Assembly (NCBI RefSeq): GCF_002795265.1 | Contig: NZ_CP024870.1 | Location: forward strand, 1,302,001 to 1,366,000 | Reading direction: 5' to 3' | Source: Spiroplasma clarkii | GTDB taxonomy: Bacteria > Bacillota_I > Bacilli_A > Mycoplasmatales > Mycoplasmataceae | DNA: 64,000 nt | Part shown: positions 21,070 to 31,796 of the stretch, piece by piece | Position numbering within the stretch: the stretch's first letter is position 1 | How the letters are laid out: each line of letters begins with the position of its first letter | Made by a program: the position numbers and the translations under genes | Notes under the pieces: generated by a model | What the model was told of the DNA's origin: nothing | Database searches by the model: none | What the model saw: the letters and a program-made list of their open reading frames with translations, nothing else

Positions 21070-22428
21070 ATGAAAACAATTGTTATTGGAACCAACCATG
21101 CAGGAACTACTGCAGTGCGTACCTTAAAAAGATTAGATCCAAAAATGCAGATTACTACATATGATATGAATGATGTAATCTCATTCTTGGGTTGTGGAAT
21201 TGCTTTATGAGTTAGAGGAGAAGTAAAAGATCCAAATGGTCTATTTTATGCTTCGCCTGAAATTTTAAAAAATGAAGGCATTGATGTTAAAATGCAACAC
21301 CAATGACTTGCAATTGATGAAAAGAAAAAAACTATTAAAGTTAAAGATTTAAAAACAGGAAAAGAATTTGATGATAATTATGACAAATTAATCATTGCTA
21401 CAGGGACATGACCAATCTTCCCTCCAATTGAAGGAATTGATTTAGAAGGTGTTCAAATTTGTAAAAATTATGCTCATGCAAAAGCTATTAAAGCTGCCAA
21501 TGAAGACAAAAATTTTAAAAAAGTGGCTGTTGTTGGAGCTGGATACATTGGGGTTGAATTAGTTGACGCCTTTGTTGAAGCTGGCAAAGAAGTAACTTTA
21601 ATTGATGTAGCAGATCGCATTATGCCAGTTTACTATGATGAAGAATTTACAAGTCATATTGAAACAGAAATGAAAGCTAATAAAGTTAACTTAGCTTTAA
21701 ATCAAAAAGTAATCAAGTTTACTGGAAAAAATGGTAAAGTTGAAAAAATTGTTACAGATAAAGGTGAAATTGATGTAGATTTTGTTGTCTTTTCTGTTGG
21801 AGTACAACCTCAAACAAGCCAATTATTAGGTGTGGTTGAATTAGATGAACGTGGAGCTGTTAAAACAAACCAATATATGCAATCAAGTAATGCAGATATT
21901 TATGCAATTGGAGACTGTGCTGAAGTTTACAACATAAGTATGAAACAAAATATGCCAATTGGTTTAGCAACAACTGCTGTTAGAACTGGAATTATGGCTG
22001 CAGTTAACATTGTTAAAGGTAATGCCTTGACAACACCAGGATTTACTGGGGCTAATGGAATTGAAGTTTTTGGTTGAAAAATGGCTTCTGTTGGAATTAC
22101 TGTTGCTAATGCCAAAAGATTTAACATAGATGTTGAAGAAATAACTTTAACTGATGCAGATCGCCCAGAATTTATGTCAACTCAAGAACCAGTTACAATT
22201 AAAATTGTTTGAAACAAAAAAGACCGTAAAATCATTGGTGCACAAGTTGCTTCAAGAAATAACCATACAGAAACAATTTATATGTTTGCACTTGCAATCC
22301 AAAAAGAATTAACTATTGATGAATTACCTTTAGTTGATATTTTCTTCTTACCGCACTTTAACAAACCATATAACTTCATTACCCTTGCTGGATTAGAGGT
22401 TTTAGGTTTAAATTACTTTAAAAAATAG
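21070..22428 (+). CDS. nox: NADH oxidase, water-forming
   Basis: 452 aa pyridine-nucleotide disulfide oxidoreductase. N-terminal FAD site IVIGTNHAGTTAV, redox Cys in SFLGCGIALW (Cys about 42, the single catalytic cysteine-sulfenic acid of Nox), NADH-binding VAVVGAGYIGVELVDAF at residues 152-168, IYAIGDCAEV for FAD, and the C-terminal dimerisation domain ending LPHFNKPYNFIT. Reduces O2 to water and reoxidises NADH from glycolysis. AAGGAG at 21055. Own terminator. Confidence 0.95.
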
Positions 22429-22432
22429 TCGG

Positions 22433-22463
22433 GAAAAAAGTTGAATTTAAATTCAACTTTTTA
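22433..22463. terminator. bidirectional terminator nox / fhs
   Basis: AAAAAGTTGAATTTAAATTC.. perfect palindrome with A- and T-runs, between convergent nox and fhs. Confidence 0.88.
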
Positions 22464-24026
22464 TTTTAGTCCAGTAATTTTGCCATTTTTAACATTTATG
22501 GTTTTATAATTTGCTTCTTTATTCAGCCCTGGCATACTAAAAACTTTATTGGTATAAACTAAGATGAATTTACCACCAGTATTAACACTAATATCCTTAA
22601 TTTTAATTTGATAGTTTTCAACCTGAGCATCATTACCATCAATTGTGTTTTGAGATTTAACCAAACAAACTGGAAAGTTTTTATATGGTGAGTTTTTAAT
22701 TTGTACTAGTTTTTCTAAAACGGCTGGTTCATAATTTACTTCTGACAAATAATAAAAATTTTCAACAATTTTTTTGATTTTTATCTCCACTAAATCATCT
22801 TCAAACAATAATGGTTTGTATGAAAAACTTTGTTCAGCTGCTTTGCTAACTAATTTTGCTAGTTTTTCTGCACCTTTTGGCCCTTTGTTGTAAGCTTCAT
22901 TAATTTCTCATTGGTAATCATTTTTAGTTAAAAAATTTTGAAGTTGCTCTAACTCTTTTTTGTTATCCCCATCAATAAAGTTGATTGCAACAACTAAATT
23001 TAAATTATATAGTTTGACATGCTTTAAGTGCTGCTCTAAATGTTTAAAATCATTTTTAAAATCATTGTGTAACTTTAAAGCTCTTAAAGTTACCACCATT
23101 ACAACACAATCAGGTATCAAATCTGCTTGCAGATTTACTAAATTCATAAATTTTTCAAATCCTAAATCGCTACCAAATCCTGATTCAATTACTGTGTAGT
23201 CTGCTAATTTTAAGCCTAGACTTGTTGAAATTAATGAATTTGTACCAATTGAAATATTTGCAAAAGGTCCACAGTGGATTAAAGTTGGAGAATTATACTT
23301 TGTTAATACAAAATTGGGTTTAGCAGCTTCATTTAAAACAGCTAAAACAGCTCCAGTTACTTGCAAATCTTTGACAAAAACAGGCTTACCTTTTTTATCA
23401 TAAGCAACCATAGCATTATCAATTCTGACTTTTAGATCTTGGGCATTTTTAGCCAAGGTTAGAATAGTCATCATATTACTTGCAGCTGTGATACTAAATT
23501 CATCAATTCTTGAAATTGATTTTGAAATCTTTTGTTCAATAGTTCTTAAACTACGATCATTTAAATCAATAGTTCTTTTTCAAATAACTTGATTTTCATC
23601 AATTTCTAAATCACTTTTTCAATAAATTTCATTATCAATTGCAGCACTAATTAAATTATTAGCAGTTGAAATAGCATGTAAATCCCCAGTAAAATGCAAA
23701 TTAATTTTAGCTTCAGGCACAACTACACTTTCTCCTCCACCTGTTGCAGTCCCTTTTCTTCCTAAAACAGGTCCTAAACTTGGTTCACGCAAAGCTAAAA
23801 CTGTTTGGTGTCCCAATAAGTTTAAACCATCAGTTAGACCAATTGCTGTTGTAGTCTTTCCTTCTCCAGCTGCTGTTGGGTTAATTGAAGTCATTAAGAT
23901 TAATTTACCTTTTTTTGGTAAAGTTTCATATGGTTTGGGATCAATCTTAACTATATCTCTTCCATAAAATTCAAAATCACTTTCAGAAATCTTTAATTTT
24001 TTCAATTCATTTATTATTACTTGCAT
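22461..24026 (-). CDS. fhs: formate-tetrahydrofolate ligase
   Basis: 521 aa (usual 550-560). Makes 10-formyl-THF from formate, THF and ATP. P-loop TAAGEGKTTTAIGL at residues 52-65, LREPSLGPVLGRKGTATGGG, VVPEAKINLHFTGDLHAI, and a downstream HCGPFANIS-type block with SGFGSDLGFEKF. A few loops are shorter than in clostridial enzymes. The three visible TGA codons are Trp. AAGGAAG ribosome site. Shares a 76-bp divergent promoter region with folD, the next enzyme of the pathway. Confidence 0.96.
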
Positions 24027-24102
24027 TTACTTTTTCTTCCTTTTTTGAGATACTATAAATATCTTTTATATTTTAACAAAATGCGAGGAGAAAGTGCAAA
24101 AA

Positions 24103-24960
24103 ATGTCATTACAGAATTTAATTTCAGGAAAAGAACTCAGCAAAATAATTTTAACAAAAATTAAAGACCAAGTTACTAAAATGGTTGGGGAGAAACCCCA
24201 ACTTGTCATTGTCCAAGTCGGAAATAACCCTGCAAGTAACAAATATATTCAACATAAACTAAGAGCATGTGAATATACTGGTATCATTGGCACTCACTTG
24301 GTTTTTCCCGAAACCATAAGTCAAGTCGATTTAGAAAAACAAATCATTACTTTAAATCAAGAAGAACAAGTACATGGCATTATTGTGCAACTGCCCCTAC
24401 CCAAACAAATTGATGAACAAAGAATCAATGAAATTATTAGTGTTACAAAAGATGCTGATGGTTTTAATCCAGCAACTTTAGGTAAAGTTGTTTTAAATAC
24501 TTCAACAATTTTCCCAGCAACTCCAGCTGGAATTGTTAAATTGCTTGAATGAAAAAACATTGAATTAGCAGGTACTAATGTGGTAATTATTGGACGCAGT
24601 AACATTGTTGGAAAACCTTTAGCAAATATGTTAATTAATAAGTCTGCCACAGTCACAGTTTGCAATACAAAAACTAAAAATTTACAAGAGATTGCTGCAA
24701 AAGCCAACATTTTGGTCTCTGCAGCTGGTAGTGCCAAATTAATTACACCAAAATTTGTAAATGAAAATATGACTATAATTGATGTTGGAGCAAACTTTGT
24801 TGATGGTAAATATTGTGGAGATGTTGATTTTGAAAGTGTTCAACCACTTGTAAAGTATATTACCCCAGTTCCTGGCGGAGTTGGTCCCATGACAATTGCT
24901 TGCTTACTAGAAAACACCTTAACTTCATTTAAAAATCAACAAATAGCAACAAAAAATTAG
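24103..24960 (+). CDS. folD: FolD, methylene-THF dehydrogenase/cyclohydrolase
   Basis: 285 aa. [15 protein letters not shown] (catalytic Lys), [26 protein letters not shown] and [18 protein letters not shown] plus [18 protein letters not shown] are all FolD hallmarks. Links 5,10-methylene-THF and 10-formyl-THF, thus working with fhs on the other strand. Start: ATG 24103 with GAGGAG 12 nt upstream; a GTG at 24094 is only 3 nt from the same site, so the start is slightly uncertain. Confidence 0.96.
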
Positions 24961-24985
24961 AACCTTGGTTCTAATTTTAATTTTA
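24957..24985. terminator. terminator overlapping folD stop
   Basis: AGAACC-TT-GGTTCT stem followed by AATTTTAATTTT; also usable from the opposite strand where the next gene ends. Confidence 0.75.
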
Positions 24986-26845
24986 TTTACTTTTAATTAA
25001 TGCTGTAGCATTGATTGAGACTGCAACACAAGTGATTCCCAGTGCACAACTCCAAAATGCCAACATTGAATTATATGAATTGGGAATTGCTAAAATTACT
25101 GTTAAGAATATTAAATTAATTAGCAAATTAAACAATGAGTTTCCAGCGACATGATCTAACAACATTGCTTCTCCAAAGTATTTTTGATCAACAATTTTTT
25201 TATACATACTTGGTTTTGTTTTATCCATAATTGTTGCACCAGCTGAAATCAAAGCACTTGCTATCAATAAAGTTCCAAAGTAGCTTCAATTTGTTAGGTC
25301 CATATCAACAAATAACTGGCTGATAAATTTTGTAGATATCCAAAAGCCAAGTAACATACCAACTCCAAGAACAATTAACAATGAACTGATAACATTTAGT
25401 TTTGCTCCATTTGTTTCAGAACAATTAATTGTTCTGAAAATTGCTTGAAGAATATATTTTGTTAAATAAATTGCACAAATCATAGCCCCATAAGTTCATG
25501 AATTTGCATCCACAACTAAACCATCTTTAAATAAAGGCATAAATAACAATAACATAGCTCCAAATTCAAAGAACTTTGAAATTCCATAAAGATAACTTTG
25601 CATAAACATTATTGTTAAATAGTGTTTATTTTGTTTGATAAATTTAAAATTGCCTTTGTCAACATCAAGAACATTAGGTTTGTCCAAAATATTTTTATTA
25701 GACATTAACAAAACTATCACCACAAATGTTGCTACTGCTAAAACAACAATACTTAAATAATTTAGATTTAAAATGTGGAAAATAATTGGAAATGGCACAA
25801 GTAAAAAACAAGTGAACCCCATTGTGGTTTTGATTTTTTCAACATTATTATTTCGCAAATTATAACTTTTAATAATTTCAATGTTCATTGGAATTGCCCC
25901 GGCAATAAAAACTGAAAAAACAATTAAACCTAAAACAAATAAAACTATAAAATGGATTTGCAAAACTTTTGAATATTGACTTAGTTGAAAACAAGTTGGA
26001 ATCAAGGTTAAAATGATTCCTAGTAAAATTCCAATTCAATTGGTTTCAAGTTGTTTTTTATTTCCAATCTTATTTTTTCGTTTCAGTCATAGTGGTGTGA
26101 TAAATTTCATCACTAGTGGTGTGATAAAGATTAATGCTGCAAATTTATAGTTTAAAAACCAAACTGCAGCAACATATGGTACATAACAGACAAAACTTAT
26201 CATGACCATCATTGAGATTAGTAAGCTAGCCTTTTGTATTTGGTAGTGCTTTTTTTCATTCGAAAATGTATTCATAATTAATTCTCCTCTTAGTTCTTGT
26301 AAAATCTTATTATTAAAATAACTCTCATTCATATTTTTTATACCCTTAAACATTTTAAAAATTCTTTTGGTAATAAAGATCGGTAAGAGCATGTAACCAA
26401 TTAATGTAAAGTGCATTTCTAAGGTATAAAAAATATACATTGAAAGTGCAGTTTGTTTGTCAGAAGTTACATACCATAAACCGTAAATTATGCCATATTT
26501 TAAAACACTAAAGATCATTAAGATTAGATAGGCAAAGATAAAGTAGCGATACAAAACAATTTTAAATTTTGTACAAAATAACCAAAAAATTAGTGTTGAC
26601 AGTAATACTGCAATGGTATAAAACACATCTGAGTTTACAAAAATTGACATAAATGATGAGGCTATTGCAATTCCAAAAGAAATCCCTGGTTTAAAAAAGA
26701 TGGTGCAGATTAAGATTAAATAAACTCCCACATCAAAACCAATGATAGTTTTTAGAATTAAATTAACAGCAATTATCAAAGCTGTAAACAAACCAGAAAC
26801 TGAAATGTCTGCAATACTTTGATAATTATTATATTTAATTTTCAT
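24983..26845 (-). CDS. two-part membrane protein: ECF S-component-like + MFS-like
   Basis: One frame of 620 codons, at least five TGA as Trp. Residues 1-165 contain five or six TM helices and look like an ECF-transporter S component (ISVSGLFTALIIAVNLILKTI, GVYLILICTIFF, ISFGIAIASSFMSIF). Residues about 190-620 form a second set of roughly 11 helices resembling a major-facilitator permease (AAVWFLNYKFAALIFITPLVM, charged loop LWLKRKNKIGNKKQL). Between them an internal AGGAG stands 9 nt before ATG at 26274 (MNTFSNEKKHYQ), so the second domain may also be made separately. Located next to folD/fhs and divergent from a GntR regulator, so a vitamin or metabolite transporter is plausible; substrate not shown. 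Confidence 0.75.
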
Positions 26846-26854
26846 TAATTTCCT

Positions 26855-26880
26855 CCTTAATTTTTTTTAAAAAATTAAGG
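26855..26880 (-). promoter_or_regulatory. perfect hairpin sequestering the transporter ribosome site
   Basis: 12-bp arms CCTTAATTTTTT / AAAAAATTAAGG with a 2-nt loop; the 3' arm runs into the AAGGAGG that serves the transporter ATG at 26845. No GC-rich foot plus T-run in either direction, so not a simple terminator. Its loop contains the stop codon of the leader ORF. Confidence 0.7.
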
Positions 26881-26938
26881 GTTGAGAGAAGAAATTAGTT
26901 TTATTTTTAATTAAATATGTTAAAGTCTTATATTTCAT
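26867..26938 (-). CDS. 23-aa leader peptide before the transporter
   Basis: ATG with a perfect AAGGAGGAAATT; peptide MKYKTLTYLIKNK followed by TNFFSQPLIF and TAA. Basic and aromatic, no TM. The stop lies within the hairpin 26855-26880, 22 nt before the transporter start, so a terminating ribosome would open the hairpin and free the ribosome site. I infer translational control of the transporter. Confidence 0.6.
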   Translation of the reverse strand: MKYKTLTYLIKNKTNFFSQPLIF

Positions 26939-27008
26939 AATTTCCTCCTTAAAAGATAATTTAATTATAGTGAATTTTGCCAATAGAAGCAAGATGTCAG
27001 CCCTACTT

Positions 27009-27031
27009 GATAACACTACTATTTATCAAAA
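27009..27031. promoter_or_regulatory. candidate operator in gntR/transporter intergenic region
   Basis: TTGATAA-(9)-TTATCAA inverted repeat in the divergent promoter region; a plausible binding site for the adjacent GntR regulator. No experimental or comparative support. Confidence 0.4.
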
Positions 27032-27154
27032 TTACCTTGATTTTTATATTAAAATCTAGTTTGATTACTCTAAGACAATGTATTATACTATTTTCGCATA
27101 ATACTTAACAAATTTAGAGAAATGCTTATATAATTTAACTAGGTGGAAAATAAG

Positions 27155-27832
27155 ATGAGAAAAATAATTGAAGAATATCTACTAGATCTAATTTCAAAAG
27201 ATAAAAAGTATGTTACTGAACCACTTCCTAGTGAAAACTTTCTGGCAACAAAATTTAAATGTTCTCGCCAAACAGCTAGAGTTGAGCTGACAAAACTCTT
27301 AAATAAGGGATTTATCCGTGCTGTTAAAGGCAGTGGGTACTATGTCAACCCCCATGTTAATAGTTTAAAATTGATTGCCATTGGTAATAAGTTTAAATAT
27401 CAACGTCGTGAAATCTTTGAAATTGATCAACAAATGTTATTAAAAATCTTGGATGAGAATAAATTTATTAATGTAAAAGATGTAGCAAAGTACTTTGGCT
27501 TTCGCAAAATTTACTACAATGACCAAGATCAACCTGTTTTATACCAAAATTCTTACATTTATAAACCATTGTTTAAAGAAATAAACATGGATATTATTAA
27601 AAAAAGTTTAATGGATTTTTTTGAGTATAATAACATTGATTTAAATATGCAAATCAATAATGTTGAAATCAAAAGAACTACTGAACGTGATCGTGAATTT
27701 TTAAAAACTGACCAGGAATTCACCCCAACCATTAGTGGTATTATGATTTCAAAAAATGACTTAGTGGTTGAAATTTTTGAAAGAAAGTACCTTCTAGAGG
27801 GCTTTAATGTAAATTATGCCAAGGTGCTCTAA
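27155..27832 (+). CDS. GntR-family regulator with UTRA effector domain
   Basis: 225 aa. N-terminal winged helix: IIEEYLLDLI, YVTEPLPSENFLATKFKCSRQTARVELTKLLNKGFIRAVKGSGYYV, the HutC-type GntR pattern at residues 4-65. The rest is a UTRA-like small-molecule domain with the typical YYNDQDQPVLYQNSYI, TTERDREFL and MISKNDLVVEIFERKYL segments. ATG 27155 has AGGTGG 8 nt upstream; an upstream GTG at 27143 lies inside that site. Divergent from the ECF/MFS gene, its most likely target. It could alternatively control the trehalose operon 1.7 kb downstream, since trehalose regulators of this class exist, but an IS element separates them. Confidence 0.88.
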   Translation: MRKIIEEYLLDLISKDKKYVTEPLPSENFLATKFKCSRQTARVELTKLLNKGFIRAVKGSGYYVNPHVNSLKLIAIGNKFKYQRREIFEIDQQMLLKILDENKFINVKDVAKYFGFRKIYYNDQDQPVLYQNSYIYKPLFKEINMDIIKKSLMDFFEYNNIDLNMQINNVEIKRTTERDREFLKTDQEFTPTISGIMISKNDLVVEIFERKYLLEGFNVNYAKVL

Positions 27833-27879
27833 TTCTGTATAGACAACAAAGATTAAAACTTAAAATATGAATATTTTAT

Positions 27880-27908
27880 TCAAAACCCTTTATTTAAAGG
27901 GTTTTTCC
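27880..27908 (+). terminator. terminator of gntR
   Basis: AAAACCCTTT-ATTT-AAAGGGTTTTT. Confidence 0.9.
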
Positions 27909-27919
27909 TCATTTTTTCT

Positions 27920-27950
27920 TAAAAACTCCTATTTTTGCTGGGGTTGACCT
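27920..27950. repeat. left 31-bp direct repeat flanking the IS
   Basis: Identical to 29501-29531 except for one base (T for C at position 11). Contains GCTGGGGTTGACC. Same orientation as the right copy, so a target-site duplication or a repeated end is implied. Confidence 0.85.
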
Positions 27951-27955
27951 GTAGC

Positions 27956-27976
27956 TATCAAAACAAATTTGGACTT
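27956..27976. repeat. IS left terminal inverted repeat
   Basis: 21 bp, perfect reverse complement of 29448-29468; begins 5 bp inside the left direct repeat. Confidence 0.85.
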
Positions 27977-28013
27977 TTAGTAATTTTAATACAACTTTTA
28001 ATAAATTGCTAGT

Positions 28014-29414
28014 TTAATAGGAGTGCTTTTTATATCAACTTGAGTATTTTTTCTTAAAAAAGATAAAGTTTGATTGAGCTCAGACAGAGTTGTTTTTAAT
28101 TTTTTGTGGCATATCTTCAGGTTTCACTCCTTCATTTTCAAGAACAACTTTTGATTTGTAGAGCATTTCATTATCAAATTCAATCATACTATAATAGTTA
28201 TCACCAAGTGATGCGATAAGGTTACCATCACAACATTGAATTATCATAATCTCTCGTCTAGGTATATTTAATGGTGTTGTGAAATTGCATATAAAGTACT
28301 TTTTCTTTTCATAGGTAACAGTTAGATCTCTTGCAACCACTCTAATTGATTTGTGTCCCAAAATAATATTTAGATCTCCCTCAAATTTTTTGAATGAATT
28401 TGTAGTAAAATCTTTTTGAAGGGTTACAACATGATTATTTAAATACTCAACAAATTTTGGTAAGACTAGATTGGCCTCATTAATATTTGTGACTTTATTT
28501 TGTTCCATAAAGCTAGTGATTGTACCTTTAATGGTTTTTCAGAGCCTTTCAATCCTTGGTTTGAATTGTGGTGAAATTGATGATTGGATGTCAATACCTA
28601 AGTTTTTAGCTACAAATGCAAACTGAATTCGAGAATCTTCGGGCGAAGATTCTTTTTTTTCACTCCAAAAAGTTCTGCGTTTGTCAGTTCTTAGCACTTC
28701 AAAAGTCCCATAATTTTTTAAGACCGGTTTCAAAGCATTGAAATAACCTTCAGTAGTTTCTTGATGATCAAAATATAATCCTAAAACCTCTCCACTTGCC
28801 TCATCAATATAACCATGCAATGCCCAAATCTCCTCATCACTGAATCTTCAAAATGTAGCATCAGCTTCAACAACATGACCACGCCTTTGGGTTCTTGGCC
28901 TTGCAATATGGATATTTTCTTTTGCTCTTTCTGTAGCTGAGGAGGGAACCAGTAGACTTTGAGGTCTATTTTTCAACTCTTCTTCTTTTGCTAACAATTT
29001 GATAGTTTTTTTATGTGCCAGTTTTGAGCAATGATTTTTAGATCTTAAAATATTGTAAATATATGAATAACTCACCCACTGATAGTCATATCTTTTATCT
29101 GCTTTTAAATAGCGCATAAAATCCCTAAAATTACAGTTTAAGTACTCATCCCTAAAAATCCTGCTAATCTCTAGTGCTTGCATATGGGTTCGCTTTTGAG
29201 CATGCTTATTGTTTTTATTTTTGTGGATAAAGAAGGCCTCACCAATTTCTTTGTATTTTTTAATGGCATCATAAAACCATGATCTACTACCACCACTTTT
29301 TATCAAAAGTTCTCTTTTGGCTGCTTTATCCCTGGATAAAGCAGCCTCCCTAATAATATCTTGTATATGTTTGTTGGTTTTCATTTGTCTTTTACCTCTA
29401 TAATTTCTTTTCAT
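28014..29414 (-). CDS. IS1202-family (ISNCY) DDE transposase
   Basis: 466 aa, with TGA (Trp) at 28848, 28539 and 28080 and a true TAA at 28014. N-terminal helix-turn-helix region, then an integrase-fold core: HVVEADATFWRF (D185), a GYIDEASGEVLGLYFDHQET block, LRTDKRRTFW (D244) and FKPRIERLWKTIKG (E289), the DDE triad of the IS1202 group. The C-terminal part has the family's beta-rich tail. Two starts are possible: ATG 29414 (AGGGA, 6 nt) and ATG 29384 (AGAGG, 9 nt). Intact, so the element may still move. Confidence 0.88.
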
Positions 29415-29447
29415 TTTTATTCCCTGATTTCCTTTATTATTATAATC

Positions 29448-29494
29448 AAGTCCAAATTTGTTTTGATAACATTTAGTCCTTTTTTGTTTTGATA
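29448..29494. repeat. IS right end with two inverted-repeat copies
   Basis: Inner copy 29448-29468 matches the left end perfectly; outer copy 29475-29494 differs at three positions and lies 6 bp from the right direct repeat, matching the 5-bp offset at the left end. Confidence 0.75.
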
Positions 29495-29500
29495 ACAATG

Positions 29501-29531
29501 TAAAAACTCCCATTTTTGCTGGGGTTGACCT
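29501..29531. repeat. right 31-bp direct repeat with candidate -35
   Basis: Pair of 27920-27950. Its last bases TTGACC (29525-29530) stand 17 bp upstream of TTAAAT and 54 bp before the lipoprotein ATG, so they can serve as the -35 of the trehalose operon. Confidence 0.75.
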
Positions 29532-29584
29532 ATTCACCTAATTATTTTTAAATAAGATTAGGTAAAAATACCGTGAAAGGAAAA

Positions 29585-30100
29585 ATGGCTTTGAAAAAAA
29601 TACTAGGACTATTAGCAAGTTTTGGTTTAGTTACATCAAGCGTCTCGACAGCAGTAGCTTGCAATGGAACTGAAACAGCACTAAAATATGGTGACTTAGG
29701 TGTTTTAGCAGATAAATTAGCAATAGATGAAACTCAATTAAAAGATTTCAAAACAGCTAAAGCACTCTATGATGCAATTTTAGTAAAAATTGAAAATTTA
29801 AATAGTATTACTCTAGTTAATACTACTGAAGAATCTTCAGTAATTAAACAAACTCTTTTAAATGCTAAACAAATATTTGAGCAAACAAGTTACTCAATCA
29901 CACTTAGCAATGGAGCCAATGAAAAAGTTGATAACGACTTTGGTAAGAAAGGCGATCGACGCTTTATAAAAGTTACTTATATCAAACAATTTGTCCAAGG
30001 AATTCTTAATTCCACAGGAGATGATTTTACAGGAGATAAAGAAGTAATTAGTACCATAGAAAGTGATTTTGCAAGTTTTGCAATTGTTAACCAAGAATAA
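29585..30100 (+). CDS. small lipoprotein co-translated with trehalose PTS
   Basis: 171 aa. Signal MALKKILGLLASFGLVTSSVSTAVAC with lipobox AVAC, then a soluble alpha-helical domain (Lys/Asp-rich). ATG preceded by AAAGGA; a GTG at 29573 is less likely. Its TAA overlaps the ATG of the PTS gene (TAATG), so both proteins should be made together; a surface lipoprotein coupled to a PTS permease could help capture or process the sugar, but this is inference. No known sugar-binding fold seen. Confidence 0.85.
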   Translation: MALKKILGLLASFGLVTSSVSTAVACNGTETALKYGDLGVLADKLAIDETQLKDFKTAKALYDAILVKIENLNSITLVNTTEESSVIKQTLLNAKQIFEQTSYSITLSNGANEKVDNDFGKKGDRRFIKVTYIKQFVQGILNSTGDDFTGDKEVISTIESDFASFAIVNQE

Positions 30101-31767
30101 TGGCTAAAGAAAAATTATTAGATAAGATTGATGCAACTTACTTATCTACACTATGTAATGCCTTGGGTGGTGAGGACAATATTGAATTACTTACCCACTG
30201 TTTAACAAGATTACGTATTGTAGTAAAAGATGCAACAAAAATCGATGAAGCTAGCATCAAAAAAATGGATGGTGTAAAGGGTACTTTTACAGCATCTGGT
30301 CAATTCCAAATTGTGTTTGGAACTGATGTTGCCAAAATTTATGATAAATTTGTGGCTCAGTTTAAAATTAAACGATCATCAAAAGAAGAAATTAAATCAG
30401 TAATCAATAGTAGAGAGAGCTGATTTAAAAAAGTTTTAAATTACATGTCAGATATTTTTATTCCAATTGTACCAGTTTTGGTTTCAGGAGGGATTATTCT
30501 GGGGATTAGAAATATATTTGAAGCAAACTTTAATGAATCTTATTTTATAGGTTTTGCTGCAGATGGGACCCCAATTTTAGGATGGAGTATGGTTGGTCTT
30601 TCAACCTTCATTAATGGGTTAAATGCCTTCTTGTGGATACCAGCCCAAGTCTGTTTCTGGTGGCTACCAGTGCATATTTGTTGAAGTATTTTCAGAAAAA
30701 TGGGAGCAGATGAGATATTAGGAATTATTGTCGGACTATCTCTACTAGTTTCTCCACTACTAAATGTTTATGAAGTCTTTAACACTTCCGGCCTTCAAAG
30801 TATCTGGATTTGAGACATAGTCAAATCACTTGAAGAGGCAGGAAAAGATGTTGCCTTTGATTGAGGCTTCATGAGATATCCATGAAAAATCGCATATACA
30901 GCCCAAGTTATTCCAGCAATTGGAGTTGGGGTTGTGGGTGCTTATCTTAACTTATGAATTAAAAAAGTTTCACCAAATGTAATTAACCAAATTTCAGTAC
31001 CAACAGTTACCTTATTAGGTAGTTATGTTGCTGGGATGTTTATTATTGGACCAGTTGGTTACGTTATGGGTAGTGCAGTTGGTTTAGGGTTCCAATGAGC
31101 TTTAAATAACTATATTGCCAAGTACTTCTTTGCTGCCATAATTGGGGGCTTACATGCAGGTCTAGTTATAACTGGAATGCATCACTTACTGAATGCTATT
31201 ATGATTCAAAATGTAGCCCAGTATGGAGGAGACTTCATCTTTATGTGAATTTGTGCCCAAGCAATTGGACAAGGAAGTGCAGTCTTAGGATGAATGATTT
31301 TAAATAGAAAAGATCCAAAAGCGAAAGAAGTTGGATCATCAGCAGTTGTGGCAGCCTACTTAGGTGTAACTGAACCAGCACTTTATGGGGTTAATGTTAA
31401 ATACTTATTCCCATTCATTGCAGGAAGTATCTCAGCTGCTTGTTCATTAACAATTTGTGTAATTTCAGGAGTTACAGCACAAGCAATTGGAAATGGTAGT
31501 TGATTAGGAATTTTAAGTATTCAAGTTAACTCAAAAATGGAAGGTGTAAAAACATTCCCAGGAACTGGTTACTTATGATTTATGATTGCCAATGTTTCTA
31601 ATGCAGCCCTTGCAATTGGATTAACAATGGTCTTTGGAAAAATGCCAGTCTTTAAAAAATTTGATCCAGATTACATTCCAACAGCTGAGGAAGCTAAAAA
31701 AATTGAAGCTAAAAACGCTGCTAAACTAGCTGCTAAAAGTGCAAAACATGCCAAAGTAAGTGCATAA
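30100..31767 (+). CDS. PTS EIIBC, trehalose-type
   Basis: 555 aa with at least ten TGA Trp codons. IIB domain first (about residues 1-90): LLTHCLTRLRIVVKD with phosphorylated Cys34. IIC domain follows with about 10 TM helices: FIPIVPVLVSGGIILG, TAQVIPAIGVGVVGAYL, LHAGLVITGMHH (sugar site), GVTEPALYGVN. The THCxTRLR pattern and the GITEPAIYGV-type motif belong to the glucose/sucrose/trehalose family; trehalose is preferred because a GH65 phosphorylase and a beta-phosphoglucomutase lie opposite. No IIA domain is fused, so a shared IIA (Crr) is needed. C-terminal Ala/Lys-rich tail. Confidence 0.9.
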
Positions 31768-31796
31768 TTTGTTAAAATATAGTCAAGGTGATAGTA

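Larger units (their letters stand above)
27951..29500 (-). mobile_element. IS1202-type insertion sequence (1.55 kb)
   Basis: Bounded by 31-bp direct repeats. Terminal inverted repeats: TATCAAAACAAATTTGGACT at 27956-27976 on the left, its perfect complement at 29448-29468 and a second imperfect copy (3 mismatches) at 29475-29494 on the right. It carries one transposase gene on the minus strand. Family assignment follows from the transposase; IS1202-group elements are known for unusually long target duplications, which fits the 31-bp repeats. Confidence 0.82.
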
